Source: DATBGS01 sp036557885
GTDB lineage: Bacteria; Chloroflexota; Ktedonobacteria; Ktedonobacterales; DATBGS01
Direction: 5' to 3'
DNA: 64,000 nucleotides
NCBI GenBank assembly: GCA_036557885.1
Contig: DATBGS010000162.1
Coordinates: 1 to 64,000 of the forward strand
Below the pieces are notes generated by a model. That model searched no databases, had not been told where the DNA came from, and saw nothing but the letters and a program-made list of their open reading frames with translations. The stretch's first letter is position 1, and the number at the start of each line of letters is the position of its first letter. Both the position numbers and the translations under genes were made by a program. Positions 1 to 7,976 of this stretch are shown in pieces.

Positions 1-1038
1 CAACTGCTCGGTGGCAAAGGCGACCCGCCCGGCAGATTGACGCCCTTCGAGCGCGTGCAGTGGTGCTGGCTGGCGAGTTGGGCCTGCTCGCTGGCTGGGA
101 AGCCTGCTCCGGCCATCCGCCTGGCGCAGCAAGGGCTGGAGCTGGCGGAGGAGGTGCTGGCGCGGGCGCCGCTGGCCGAAAAACCATTTTATAAGGAGTG
201 GGTTGAGCGGCTGCGTTGCTACCTGGGCAGCGCGTATTGCGTATCCGACCACCCTGGGTTAGCCTGGTTCCACCATCGTCAGTGTTTCGCCGCTGTCGGG
301 GAAGGCCACGTCAACGACCCATATCTCAAGGTAGTGATCTACAAGGGATTGGGGAACGACGCGCTGGCGCTTGGCTGGCATGAAAACGCTATCTCCTTTT
401 ATCGAGTCGCCCAGAAGCAGGCGGAGAAGTTGAGGTTCTTGCGCGAGCTAGGACTCATTGCCTGGGGATTGGGAGTAGCGTGCCAGGCCAGCGGCGATTT
501 GTACCGCGCCAGGAGCAGTTTCCAGCAGGCATTGCAGGCGTTTGCTGCTCTGGAGAATCTCCAGATGGTTGCCCAGGCGCGCTTACTTCTCGGAAACATT
601 CACGTTGAACTGCAAGAGTATACAGAAGCAGAGCAACACCTGCGCCAGAGCCGGGAACGCGCCGAGTCTTTGAAAGACCTGAGCGCCTGGGCTACTGCCC
701 TGAATAATCTGTCGGCGCTCTCCCTTGCTAAATTGGAGGTGAGGCGGTCTATCTCGCTGGCACGAGAAGGGTTAGCGTTAGCACAGCAGAGCAGAAATCA
801 GCGGGCAGAAAGCGGCCTGCATCTCACGCTGGCGGAAGCTTACCAGGTTGCGCGTGATCCAGAGGCGACAGAGCAGGCATTTCAGGCAGCCATCCAGATT
901 GCGAAGCAGAGTCAGAACTACGACGTGATGAGCGATGCCTGCGAGCAATACAGCAAATTCTTGCACGCGCAGGGCCGATTCAAGGAGGCGTGTCAGCAGA
1001 TTGAGCTGACGCTTCCTTTGCTCGGCAGGCGAGCGTAG
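1..1038 (+). CDS. TPR-repeat protein, C-terminal part (5' end outside window)
   Basis: The reading frame is open from the first base, so the true start lies upstream; a TTG at 37 is only an internal codon. The visible 346 residues are almost entirely helical repeats of TPR type (for example the segments around 330-640 and 640-900, with alternating A/L/Y/A pattern typical of TPR helix pairs). No DNA-binding or enzymatic domain is visible, but in this group of bacteria such tails usually belong to HTH-TPR or STAND-TPR regulators whose N-terminal part would be off the window. It ends 90 bp from a convergent gene for a small secreted peptide, an arrangement reminiscent of peptide-sensing TPR regulators. 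That link is inference. The exact family cannot be named from this fragment. Confidence 0.8.
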   Translation, partial: QLLGGKGDPPGRLTPFERVQWCWLASWACSLAGKPAPAIRLAQQGLELAEEVLARAPLAEKPFYKEWVERLRCYLGSAYCVSDHPGLAWFHHRQCFAAVGEGHVNDPYLKVVIYKGLGNDALALGWHENAISFYRVAQKQAEKLRFLRELGLIAWGLGVACQASGDLYRARSSFQQALQAFAALENLQMVAQARLLLGNIHVELQEYTEAEQHLRQSRERAESLKDLSAWATALNNLSALSLAKLEVRRSISLAREGLALAQQSRNQRAESGLHLTLAEAYQVARDPEATEQAFQAAIQIAKQSQNYDVMSDACEQYSKFLHAQGRFKEACQQIELTLPLLGRRA

Positions 1039-1067
1039 GCCCATCCCTTTCCAGCGAGCGCATTGCA

Positions 1068-1112
1068 GCAGGTTCTCTCTCCTTTCACCCGTGTGGAGAA
1101 GAGAGAACCTGC
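1068..1112 (-). terminator. Hairpin downstream of the first peptide gene
   Basis: Perfect 13-bp inverted repeat (arms 1068-1080 and 1100-1112, beginning GCAGGTTCTCTCT) separated by 19 nt. It lies 16 bp past the stop of the peptide gene at 1128-1286 and 29 bp past the convergent TPR gene, so it can serve as a bidirectional transcript end. There is no long T-tract, so Rho-independent action is uncertain. Confidence 0.45.
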
Positions 1113-1127
1113 TTGCCGTTGCCTGCC

Positions 1128-1286
1128 CTAGTAGCAAGGCGGCATTGGGGGAGAGCATGCCAGGAGGCGGTGCGGTGACGAAATCTGATGTCCCGCCGAG
1201 GCCAGGCGGGGGCCAAGGGCCAGAGCACCCAGCAGCGCCATCAGGAGCGCGCCGACGAGTAACAGGTTGTTCGCTCGCTTCTTCAT
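1128..1286 (-). CDS. Small secreted peptide, paralogue 1 (52 aa)
   Basis: A 52-residue reading frame begins at an ATG preceded by the ribosome site AAAGGA. The product has a basic N-terminus (MKKR), a hydrophobic stretch (about residues 8-24) and an ALGPRLASA cleavage-type sequence, giving a predicted mature peptide of 21 residues that contains PHRLLAC and ends C-x6-C-Y. The neighbouring gene at 1638-1823 encodes a clear paralogue sharing the LALGPRLASAG leader end, PHRLLAC and the two cysteines with six residues between them. Shared architecture in two adjacent copies is the main reason to believe this is coding. Function is unknown; an exported signalling or antimicrobial peptide with a disulfide loop is a reasonable inference. 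Confidence 0.7.
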   Translation of the reverse strand: MKKRANNLLLVGALLMALLGALALGPRLASAGHQISSPHRLLACSPPMPPCY

Positions 1287-1330
1287 AACACAATCATCCT
1301 TTCTGCCCGGCCAGGCAGTGCTGCACATAT

Positions 1331-1351
1331 GTTGGGGCTGCCTGCCCCAAC
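1331..1351 (-). repeat. Hairpin in the leader of peptide gene 1
   Basis: Perfect 8-bp inverted repeat (GTTGGGGC / GCCCCAAC, 5-nt loop) placed at the predicted transcription start and upstream of the ribosome site of the peptide gene. It could stabilise the mRNA or be an operator; the sequence alone does not decide. Confidence 0.35.
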
Positions 1352-1361
1352 GCACGCCCCT

Positions 1362-1390
1362 ATACTAATTTGTCCTGGCTCCATTGTCAG
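1362..1390 (-). promoter_or_regulatory. Predicted sigma70-type promoter of peptide gene 1
   Basis: On the minus strand CTGACA (1385-1390) and TAGTAT (1362-1367) are separated by exactly 17 bp, giving a start near 1355 and a leader of about 70 nt before the peptide ATG at 1286. Confidence 0.45.
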
Positions 1391-1553
1391 TAGCTTGAGT
1401 AATAAAGTTTCCCCTCCCATGAAAGTTGTTTCAACAGATTGAACTGTCGCTTTCCCTGGTTGCCAGGTATGGGCAGACCCTTTTTCCTGGTTGCGCTGGC
1501 TGGAGATCAAGCGGAACAGCTCGAAACTGTGCGGGCTGCTTTGGGTCACAAAA

Positions 1554-1604
1554 CCACCAGGGGCCAAAAGCTCACACGGCTGGTGAGCTTTTGGCCCCTG
1601 GTGG
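1554..1604 (-). terminator. Long perfect inverted repeat between the two peptide genes
   Basis: Two perfectly complementary 22-nt arms (1554-1575 and 1583-1604) flank a 7-nt loop. The repeat starts 34 bp after the stop of the second peptide gene on the minus strand, which fits a transcript end for that gene. It has no adjacent T-tract, and a 22-bp perfect stem is longer than usual for an intrinsic terminator, so an RNA-stability or recombination role is possible. Confidence 0.45.
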
Positions 1605-1637
1605 CTGTACTTACCAGAGAGATTGGCGCCTTACAGC

Positions 1638-1823
1638 TTAGCCTATTTTCCGAATGACTCCCAGGCAAGACGGCAAAGGTTGTACACACGCCAGGAGGCG
1701 GTGTGGCGGCGGAACCTGTTGTCCTGCTGAGGCCAGGCGGGGGCCAAGGGCCAGGGTAGCCAGCAGCGCGATCACAATCGCCTGGGCGAATAAGCGGTTT
1801 TTCGGGCGTTTACGTTTGTTCAT
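1638..1823 (-). CDS. Small secreted peptide, paralogue 2 (61 aa)
   Basis: A 61-residue product starting at an ATG with ribosome site GAAAGG, in nearly the same local context as paralogue 1 (both have CAGAAAGG about 11 nt before the ATG). The N-terminus is strongly basic (MNKRKRPKNR), followed by a hydrophobic helix and LALGPRLASAG, a signal-peptidase-like site. The predicted mature 29 residues contain PHRLLAC, then six residues, then a second Cys, followed by a short tail LGVIRKIG absent from paralogue 1. Conserved residues cluster in the leader end and in the first mature half. Function unknown; the duplicated arrangement suggests a secreted signal or a small toxin family. Confidence 0.7.
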   Translation of the reverse strand: MNKRKRPKNRLFAQAIVIALLATLALGPRLASAGQQVPPPHRLLACVQPLPSCLGVIRKIG

Positions 1824-2135
1824 GACAGGGCGTGCCTTTCTGTTGGTGTGGTGGTGTGGCTGCTCGTTGCGGAAAACAGCCGGAAACGATAGAATGGGGT
1901 GGACTCAGACCTGTCGAAGACCTGGATTTCTCCAGGAAGCGGGAATGGGCTGGATGAGCGTTCGTGTCCGTAAGATTGAAGGCGAACGCTCGCACCGTTT
2001 TCCCCGATCCCTCTAGCCTGATGCTTCCTCTCAAGAGATGCGAAATTCTCTGCTCTGCCCTCCTCGTTCATTTTTACTACTGGCAGGTTGAAACCTGCGC
2101 CAACGCCCTACAAAACTGCTTGCTCTTTATAGAGC

Positions 2136-2180
2136 AATGAGGCTGAGACACCCGCTAAAAGGTTCTCAGCCTCATTTTTT
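2136..2180 (+). terminator. Rho-independent terminator
   Basis: Perfect 13-bp stem (AATGAGGCTGAGA, 2136-2148, with its complement at 2164-2176) followed at once by further T residues to 2180. Orientation is plus strand. No convincing plus-strand gene lies directly upstream, since the peptide genes run the other way, so it may end an antisense or leader transcript or protect against read-through. Confidence 0.7.
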
Positions 2181-2653
2181 CCAGAATGCCCACCAGCCCA
2201 ACTCGCGCCAGAACTGCTACCAGCGTATAAAAAGACAAAGAGCATATCTGCCCGGCCTGCCAGATATGTCAGGCGATAGCGTTTAGTGACAGAGCAGACA
2301 TCTACGAACATGTTTCTGGCCTCGTTCCGGTTGCTGAACGGCATGCGCCGCTTCAACATTCAAGCCCCAAAGATTTTGCGCAGCCATATCCCTTAAACTG
2401 AGAAGGGGTCGGCATCTTTTGTAGCTCCTGGGAATATGATAACAGATAAATTTGAATAAATCAAGAGCTTCATCAGTATATTTCTAAAATCATAGATAAT
2501 CTAATATCAGCAGCCGTGCGCAAGCGGTGACTCTGAGAAAGCTGGGTGGCGATAAGCAACACCAGAAGCCAGGAGCGTTCTGGTGCCCACACTGATGTGG
2601 TGGCGCAAAGGATGTGCGCTTTTATCTAGAGGGACAAGGTGGTTTAGGCCGTG
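2181..2653. other. Intergenic, no gene recognised
   Basis: A-T-rich in the middle (about 2430-2510). The only structure seen is a small 8-bp inverted repeat at 2560-2567/2578-2585. Short reading frames here show no family resemblance and no ribosome sites. Confidence 0.5.
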
Positions 2654-3865
2654 TTATCGGGCGCCTGCCAGCATCCTCGCTGTGTTGACAAACTCCTCGC
2701 TGCTCGGCTGATAAGTGAGAATGCCCTCGCTGAATTGCTCAAGCACCCAGCCTAACCACAAAGATTTGATGGAGAGTGATAAGGACGAATTCGTTATCAG
2801 GTATTCTATGTTTGAGATCGTGGAGATAATGGCTGTCCTGACAGCATCAAACACCCCGGAGTTCTGGCAGATTGCCTGGAGGCGCTCAATTGTCTCTTTG
2901 GACAAGGGGAGGTTTTGTTTCCAGGCGTGCTTTTGAATCCAGGCATAATCTGTGGCAGAAGCCTTCTCTCGCACAAGGATTGTCACGGCTGTGGCCCGGC
3001 CATCGGTGAAGTCAGAGAAGGGGATACCTCGGCAGTTTGTTTCCCAGACAGAATCTGCATTGCGGAGGTCATTTTTAAGCTGGGCAGCCTGGGCACAAAG
3101 TGGATAGATGGAGTGTATAAATTCCGCTAATAGAGTATCTCCAGCGTTTCTCGCGCCTTGCTCCCACCATATTCCCAGAAAACTCGTGCGCCTGATGCTT
3201 TGCCTACAGTATTCAGAAAAGGGGAGATGTATATCTTGTTCAACGCGCGTTTTTTCGCTTTGATCGATTTGGTCCAGGGTAGCCTGCCATAAGCCGATTC
3301 GGATGGGGTCTTCCTGTAGGAGCCTTTTTCCTTTCCGCCCAACTTTGCAAGCCGCATCCCAGGAGTGCATACTGCGCTTTTTTCCAAAGCGCCCATACGA
3401 GGTCTGCCGACCATAGCGCGTTTCCTTTTCATCGAGTGCATCATCCATTATAGAAAAGAGCGAGAAGAGCAATTCAGCACACAAACAATCCCAGAGCACA
3501 TCCGGGGAGCAGCATAAAGAGAGCCAGGGAAGGGAAGCCTTGAATTTTCTGAATGGTATCCTTTCTACGGCATGTATGAGAGGGTCACCAAGCCATTCCC
3601 TGACCGATCTTGCTCGATCTGGTGTCCAGAGGTGAGCGTAAAATACCTGGCTGAAGGTCATCTCCACAATGCCAACATAGGGAAGGGTGTTTATGGTTTG
3701 CGCGGTAAGGGAGGAAAAATAGGTCGCTAGACTTCGAGGCTCCGACAAGCTGTAGAGGCTGAACCAGGAATGACTAAGATCTGTTGGACCATCAAGCAGT
3801 GAAGAACTATCGGAAAGGGAAGGATAAAGAGGATTACTGGTGACATCACTCATAAGCAGGCTCAT
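2654..3865 (-). CDS. Isoprenyl diphosphate synthase-like protein
   Basis: 403 residues. The first aspartate-rich motif of trans-isoprenyl diphosphate synthases is intact (DDALD, residues 141-145, followed by KETRYGRQTSYG). The region of the second motif is degenerate: NDLRNAD at 265-271, then IPFSDFTDGRATAVTIL in the place of the usual lysine-containing helix. The N-terminal ~100 residues are an unusual extension. Known family members condense IPP with allylic diphosphates in the cytosol; an intact first and degenerate second motif is also seen in ComQ-type peptide prenyltransferases. Start: ATG 3865 or 3853, neither with an ideal ribosome site. It is divergently oriented from a small possible peptide gene and a MerR-type regulator. 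Confidence 0.75.
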   Translation of the reverse strand: MSLLMSDVTSNPLYPSLSDSSSLLDGPTDLSHSWFSLYSLSEPRSLATYFSSLTAQTINTLPYVGIVEMTFSQVFYAHLWTPDRARSVREWLGDPLIHAVERIPFRKFKASLPWLSLCCSPDVLWDCLCAELLFSLFSIMDDALDEKETRYGRQTSYGRFGKKRSMHSWDAACKVGRKGKRLLQEDPIRIGLWQATLDQIDQSEKTRVEQDIHLPFSEYCRQSIRRTSFLGIWWEQGARNAGDTLLAEFIHSIYPLCAQAAQLKNDLRNADSVWETNCRGIPFSDFTDGRATAVTILVREKASATDYAWIQKHAWKQNLPLSKETIERLQAICQNSGVFDAVRTAIISTISNIEYLITNSSLSLSIKSLWLGWVLEQFSEGILTYQPSSEEFVNTARMLAGAR

Positions 3866-3947
3866 ACTCCATACGTTATCACCATATCAGCTACATGGAG
3901 GTGAACTGGCCTTCCATCTATCCGATTGGTTTAAGTAGTAACTTACA

Positions 3948-3968
3948 CTCTAGACTAGAGGATGTCAA
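3948..3968 (-). promoter_or_regulatory. MerR-type operator inside a promoter spacer
   Basis: A perfect palindrome CTCTAG-A-CTAGAG (3948-3960) sits 2 bp downstream of a consensus -35 TTGACA on the minus strand (3963-3968), upstream of the isoprenyl synthase gene. MerR-family regulators bind dyads placed between the -35 and -10 boxes, and a MerR-domain regulator is encoded just to the right. The -10 box is weak (TAAGTT at 17 bp), as expected of an activator-dependent promoter. Confidence 0.45.
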
Positions 3969-4094
3969 GCTGACTTCTAATTGGATTGTTCATTTTGTGG
4001 ATTACGTCTTGTCAATCGGCTCCTCCGGCGCGATTTTTGGCTAGCCTCCTTTCTCCGGCCTCATGGCAACAGGCGCAGCGAGTAAAGGACATCT

Positions 4095-4217
4095 ATGAAA
4101 CGCTTGCAGCCCCTGGCTCAAGTGCCGACTTCTGCGGTTGATAGCGAGAGCATCAAGGTCTTGAAAAGAAGAGCAGCGCGCTGGTGCTGCTTCTCCGTTA
4201 TAGGGCTACTCAAGTAA
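4095..4217 (+). CDS. Possible 40-residue peptide gene
   Basis: ATG at 4095 is preceded by AAAGGA at 5-nt spacing, a good ribosome site. The 40-residue product is basic in the middle (VLKRRAARW) and ends RWCCFSVIGLLK, with a tryptophan and two adjacent cysteines near the C-terminus. It lies between the isoprenyl-synthase-like gene and the MerR-type regulator in a 560-bp gap. No family is recognised. It may be spurious; the ribosome site and position are the only support. Confidence 0.35.
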   Translation: MKRLQPLAQVPTSAVDSESIKVLKRRAARWCCFSVIGLLK

Positions 4218-4427
4218 ACACAGTTTTTATTAGGAAATCTAAAGACGATCAATAGTAATTTCAGAAAAGATAAATTTAATGTTGAAATGTCTTGCCCTCT
4301 AGGAATGTATCTGATAAAATGATTATGGCTTCTGAAGGTCTACGTTCAAGAACCTTCCAGAGACTATCTGCGTGCTGCGTAATTCATTTGATTCACCAAA
4401 CCAAGAGGCATATGGGAGGCATAAACA

Positions 4428-6854
4428 GTGTCCGATCAGCAGATCGTGCAAAGCATCCAAGAGCATTTGCAGCAGCCCACTGTTCAATCTCGTCTTTATG
4501 AGCGACTGGGCGAAGTGCGAGACAAGCTGACGCTGAGTATTGGAACGGTTTCTGATATTGTAGGAGTATCGGGAGTCCAATTGAGATACTGGGAAACCCT
4601 TGGGATTCTCTCACCTGGTCGCACACGCTATGCTAGTGTAACCTCACATCCTGGTCAGCGGCGCTATGGACTGGATGATCTGGCAAAATTGGTTGTTATT
4701 GATGAGTTGCATAATCGTGCATCCTATACGCTCTCAGACATCGCTGGCTTCCTGGGAAAAGAACAGGCGCTTGCCAAAGCTACGACTATAGACGCTCCGC
4801 TAGCCTGGATCAACGAGCCAGAGCGTGTCCAGGGCGTTGAAGAAATGATCAGCCAGGCAGAGGGCACAATCTTCTGGAACTTCTTCCTGCCAAGGGTGAT
4901 CTATCATGCCATGTTGCTCATTTTCGAGCAGACGCTTAATTTTGATTTCAGGCTGTTTCTGCCTTTTGGCGAAGCCGATGGTTCACTGGAGCAGCCTGAA
5001 ATAAAGTCTCCAGAAGATCTCTACAAGCTCGGTGAAGTTTTGCTCTGCTGGCATGGGAGGGATCGCCCACTGGGTCTGTTCCTTGTGAAAAACCCCGTGC
5101 TCGAATTCCCTGAACGCTATACATTGCTTGCGTTAAAGAGTATCCTACCCTCGAACGGTGATGACCGACCCCTTGTAGGGTATCTTGCCATCGAGAAGAA
5201 GTACGTAGACCTTCTGAATCTTTCCAGCATGAACGGGAGCCTCAATGCACGCCACGCGGCAAAGAGGATATTGGCATTTTGTCAGAACAATGCAGCTTTG
5301 TGGCAAGACGCACTCACAGCCTCCCACAACACGCTGCTCTATCTTTCATCCGAATCTGCCGACGCACTGCTGGAAGAGCATTTCCTCAAAGAACTCGCGG
5401 AAGTCGTCGTTCGGTTGGGGGGACTGGATAGGAATACACGGGAGGAACTCTGGCGCTTTTGCTGCATCCTGCAACCCACAGATCCACCAGCACCATTGAT
5501 GCAATCGAGGCTGGAAGTACGCGGGAAAAGCCCGAAGTCGCCCCATAGGATTGGTACAACCATCTCGCCCAGTCATAAACACGGCCTTTGCCTGCTCGCT
5601 TATATGACGGGGACCAGTGTCAGACGCAACAATATCACAGATATGGATTCTTCTATTGCGCTGCGGGAGCGCGAAGGGAACATTCGTTCGGCGATTGCTG
5701 TCCCAGTGGGGAAACTCGGCAGATGGCTTGGCGTTCTGTATGTTGCCTCTGATGAGCCTGAAGCTTTTTCTGCTGAGAGCCAGTTGGTTCTGAGGGTCAT
5801 AGTGGATGTGCTGTGTGAATGGATAACATCTGATCTGGCCCGCACGACCACAAGAGAAGAACTGACCGAGATGATTGAAAAGCCGGATGTTGTTGATCTT
5901 CTTTTCAAAGAATTCTTGACCAGCAACGACTTCCTGAGTGATCTGGAACAACTGCTTCGGCAGATAGCCCAGGGCAATGAGAACGCCTTTGGAGAGCATC
6001 TCTCTCTCATTGCTGTGGATGTTGATAACCTCAGCCGGTTTGCGCACACTTATGGCGACCAGGCAGCTAAGAATGGGATTCTGGCGGTTGGGCGACGCAT
6101 TAAGGACCAGATGAACATTCTTTTCAGCCACCCAAGAAGTGTCACACTTTATCGTGCCTATGGGGATCGGTTTTACCTGCTGTTGAGGGGGGTTCCGCTT
6201 GAGCAAGCGAGAGAGTATAGCGAACAACTCAAGACGGCGCTGAATGCAAAGTCCTATCGCATTGATCTCACCCGGTTCTCGCTTGAGCAGCCGACGCTGC
6301 CGGATTTTATGCGCGATTTCGAGCTTACTACACGTTTGGGAGTGACAGGCTACAGCTACAGCACGTTGCGCAGATACCTTGCCTTGAACGCTACCCCTGG
6401 ATCGCTTCCCTCCGAGGCCACAACAGACTGGCCTGTGCTTATCTTGAGAGATAGATTAGCACGGGCGCTCGAAGACTCTCTGGGGCTAACGAAAGATGCT
6501 GGAGGACAAGTGGTCAAAGATCTTATCATTGATGCCCAGCGTATCATGCTAACGGTTCACACCCAGGAGGAGAAACCTTCAGAGAGGGCCAAAGACTACC
6601 TCATTCTTGCTAACCTCTGGAGAGAGTACGCGGTGACTATTGATGGGGATAAGGCGATGCAGTGCAACGCACTGGAGAGCGCCTTGAAATACGTAGAACA
6701 GACTCTTCAAGTTGCCGACAAACATCATCACCCGAACATTTACAGAGAAGCGGTGGAGTTGCGCCAAAAAATTCAAAAGACCGCCGAACTGAGCGGATGT
6801 GCACGAAAGGAAAATCCAGACCAGATTCCAAGCAAGCAGGAAGAAGGCGGATAA
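4428..6854 (+). CDS. MerR-GAF-degenerate GGDEF regulator
   Basis: 808 residues, GTG start with ribosome site GGGAGG 8-9 nt upstream. Residues about 34-110 form a MerR-type winged HTH (IGTVSDIVGVSGVQLRYWE, then GQRRYGLDDL). The central part resembles sensory PAS/GAF regions, with a GAF-like block around residues 380-470. Residues about 490-610 resemble a GGDEF diguanylate cyclase domain (IAVDVDNLSRF, then AYGDRFYLLL), but the active-site signature is YGDRF near residue 577 instead of GG(D/E)EF, so cyclase activity is unlikely and nucleotide sensing is more plausible. The C-terminal ~150 residues are helical. The neighbouring divergent promoter with a dyad in its spacer is a plausible target. 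Confidence 0.75.
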   Translation: MSDQQIVQSIQEHLQQPTVQSRLYERLGEVRDKLTLSIGTVSDIVGVSGVQLRYWETLGILSPGRTRYASVTSHPGQRRYGLDDLAKLVVIDELHNRASYTLSDIAGFLGKEQALAKATTIDAPLAWINEPERVQGVEEMISQAEGTIFWNFFLPRVIYHAMLLIFEQTLNFDFRLFLPFGEADGSLEQPEIKSPEDLYKLGEVLLCWHGRDRPLGLFLVKNPVLEFPERYTLLALKSILPSNGDDRPLVGYLAIEKKYVDLLNLSSMNGSLNARHAAKRILAFCQNNAALWQDALTASHNTLLYLSSESADALLEEHFLKELAEVVVRLGGLDRNTREELWRFCCILQPTDPPAPLMQSRLEVRGKSPKSPHRIGTTISPSHKHGLCLLAYMTGTSVRRNNITDMDSSIALREREGNIRSAIAVPVGKLGRWLGVLYVASDEPEAFSAESQLVLRVIVDVLCEWITSDLARTTTREELTEMIEKPDVVDLLFKEFLTSNDFLSDLEQLLRQIAQGNENAFGEHLSLIAVDVDNLSRFAHTYGDQAAKNGILAVGRRIKDQMNILFSHPRSVTLYRAYGDRFYLLLRGVPLEQAREYSEQLKTALNAKSYRIDLTRFSLEQPTLPDFMRDFELTTRLGVTGYSYSTLRRYLALNATPGSLPSEATTDWPVLILRDRLARALEDSLGLTKDAGGQVVKDLIIDAQRIMLTVHTQEEKPSERAKDYLILANLWREYAVTIDGDKAMQCNALESALKYVEQTLQVADKHHHPNIYREAVELRQKIQKTAELSGCARKENPDQIPSKQEEGG

Positions 6855-6899
6855 CCTTCAATCCAGCGCCCTCGCAGATCTTTCCCAAATTTGCGCCAC

Positions 6900-7355
6900 T
6901 CAGGTTTGCAAATGGGCATAATGCTCTACAATTGGTTGCACAGATAAGAGAATATTCTTGGGCAGGTTCTTTACGTCGAAAAAGCGCAGTTCCTGGCACT
7001 CGATCTGATCTGCTAACAGATTGCCATGAACATCGCGGGTGAGGTAGACAGCGGAAACATTGAAGACCTGATCCCCATTGGGATAGGTATAGAAGCAAGC
7101 GGGACCTGAAAAGAGGCCAAAGAATTGCATCTCCCCAATTTGCAATCCAGTCTCTTCCAACACCTCTCTTCTGGCGGTTTCCTCCACCGATTCACCTAAT
7201 TCCATAAAGCCGCCAGGAAACCCCCAATCGTTCGTATCGGCTCTTTTGAGGAGGAGCAGCTTCCCTGCTCCATCAACAATCAGCACATTTGCGCCAACAA
7301 GAATGAGTGGGCGATGTCCAACCATCGCGCGCAACTCCTGAATATATCCTTGCAT
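6900..7355 (-). CDS. Nudix hydrolase
   Basis: 151 residues. The Nudix box is complete: G49, E55, R63-E64, E67-E68 and G70 fit GX5EX7REUXEEXGU. The protein begins with a short helical extension before the beta strand VGANVLIVDG. Nudix enzymes hydrolyse nucleoside diphosphates linked to another moiety; the NDWGFPGGF lead-in is common to ADP-ribose/ADP-sugar and house-cleaning types, so the substrate is not resolved. ATG at 7355 has AAAAGGAG upstream. It is convergent with the MerR-GAF gene, with 45 bp between the stops. Confidence 0.9.
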   Translation of the reverse strand: MQGYIQELRAMVGHRPLILVGANVLIVDGAGKLLLLKRADTNDWGFPGGFMELGESVEETARREVLEETGLQIGEMQFFGLFSGPACFYTYPNGDQVFNVSAVYLTRDVHGNLLADQIECQELRFFDVKNLPKNILLSVQPIVEHYAHLQT

Positions 7356-7766
7356 GCTGCGATGTCTCCTTTTACAAAAGCTCTGTTACGCATGTTGCAC
7401 CTCCTGGCAGGCTGGCAATGAACAGGAAAGGTCTACCTATCCTCTGTGAACACCATCAAGGAGCATGTATGGCATTCGAGCCAATCTCCTCTTTTGCAAA
7501 GAGTGTTCCAGGCACCACTCCTGATCTGGGCGGATGGCACCATGCTTCTGCAAAACACAAATTCTCCTGGCATGTTTTATCAGCAGGTGCCCTCTGTTCC
7601 TCGAGCAAGATTATGTTTCCTAACTGCCTGGAGGGGCGAGAGATATATTAGAAGATTATCTGATGCTAATATCAGGATATGCTCGATAGATCGGCTCGTT
7701 TATGTAGGTATATATGATAATAGCATGCGTACAATTTATCAAGAAAATTTTGTGTTATCCGACATA
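7356..7766. other. Intergenic, no gene recognised
   Basis: A 117-codon frame (7446-7799, plus) crosses this stretch and the promoter at 7767-7795. It has no ribosome site and no family resemblance, so it is not called. The right part is A-T-rich and leads into the promoter. Confidence 0.5.
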
Positions 7767-7795
7767 TTGACAAAATACAGGCCGTGTGTTATAAT
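7767..7795 (+). promoter_or_regulatory. Consensus sigma70 promoter
   Basis: TTGACA (7767-7772), exactly 17 bp, TATAAT (7790-7795): a perfect consensus housekeeping promoter. Start predicted near 7802, giving a leader of about 175 nt before the CHAT-WD40 gene. The leader holds a small hairpin (CCACG...CGTGG near 7821-7842). Confidence 0.85.
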
Positions 7796-7976
7796 GTAAC
7801 TGAGCACTTCATAAAGAGATGCCACGCTTCGGGGAGAACGTGGCAATCATCCCAATTCGAACCCAAGTACAGGAGCATTGAAGCGCAAGCAACAACACCT
7901 TAAAAAGTGTTGGGAAACCTGGCACGGCTTCTGCTTCCCACCGGCAACCAATAACTTTTAACAAAGGGATTCGCAT

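Noticed and set aside
1654..2016. 120-codon plus-strand frame over the second peptide gene
   Set aside because: Its composition mirrors the antisense of the signal-peptide gene, there is no ribosome site, and the minus-strand frame has a paralogue.
2108..2359. 83-codon minus-strand frame
   Set aside because: It overlaps the terminator at 2136-2180, has no ribosome site and no family resemblance.
5346..6227. 293-codon minus-strand frame
   Set aside because: Antisense of the MerR-GAF-GGDEF gene; no family resemblance.
7446..7799. 117-codon plus-strand frame
   Set aside because: It runs through the consensus promoter at 7767-7795 and has no family resemblance.
7845..7865. tRNA T-loop-like GGGTTCGAATT on the minus strand
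   Set aside because: The flanking bases do not pair into a T-arm and no cloverleaf can be drawn.
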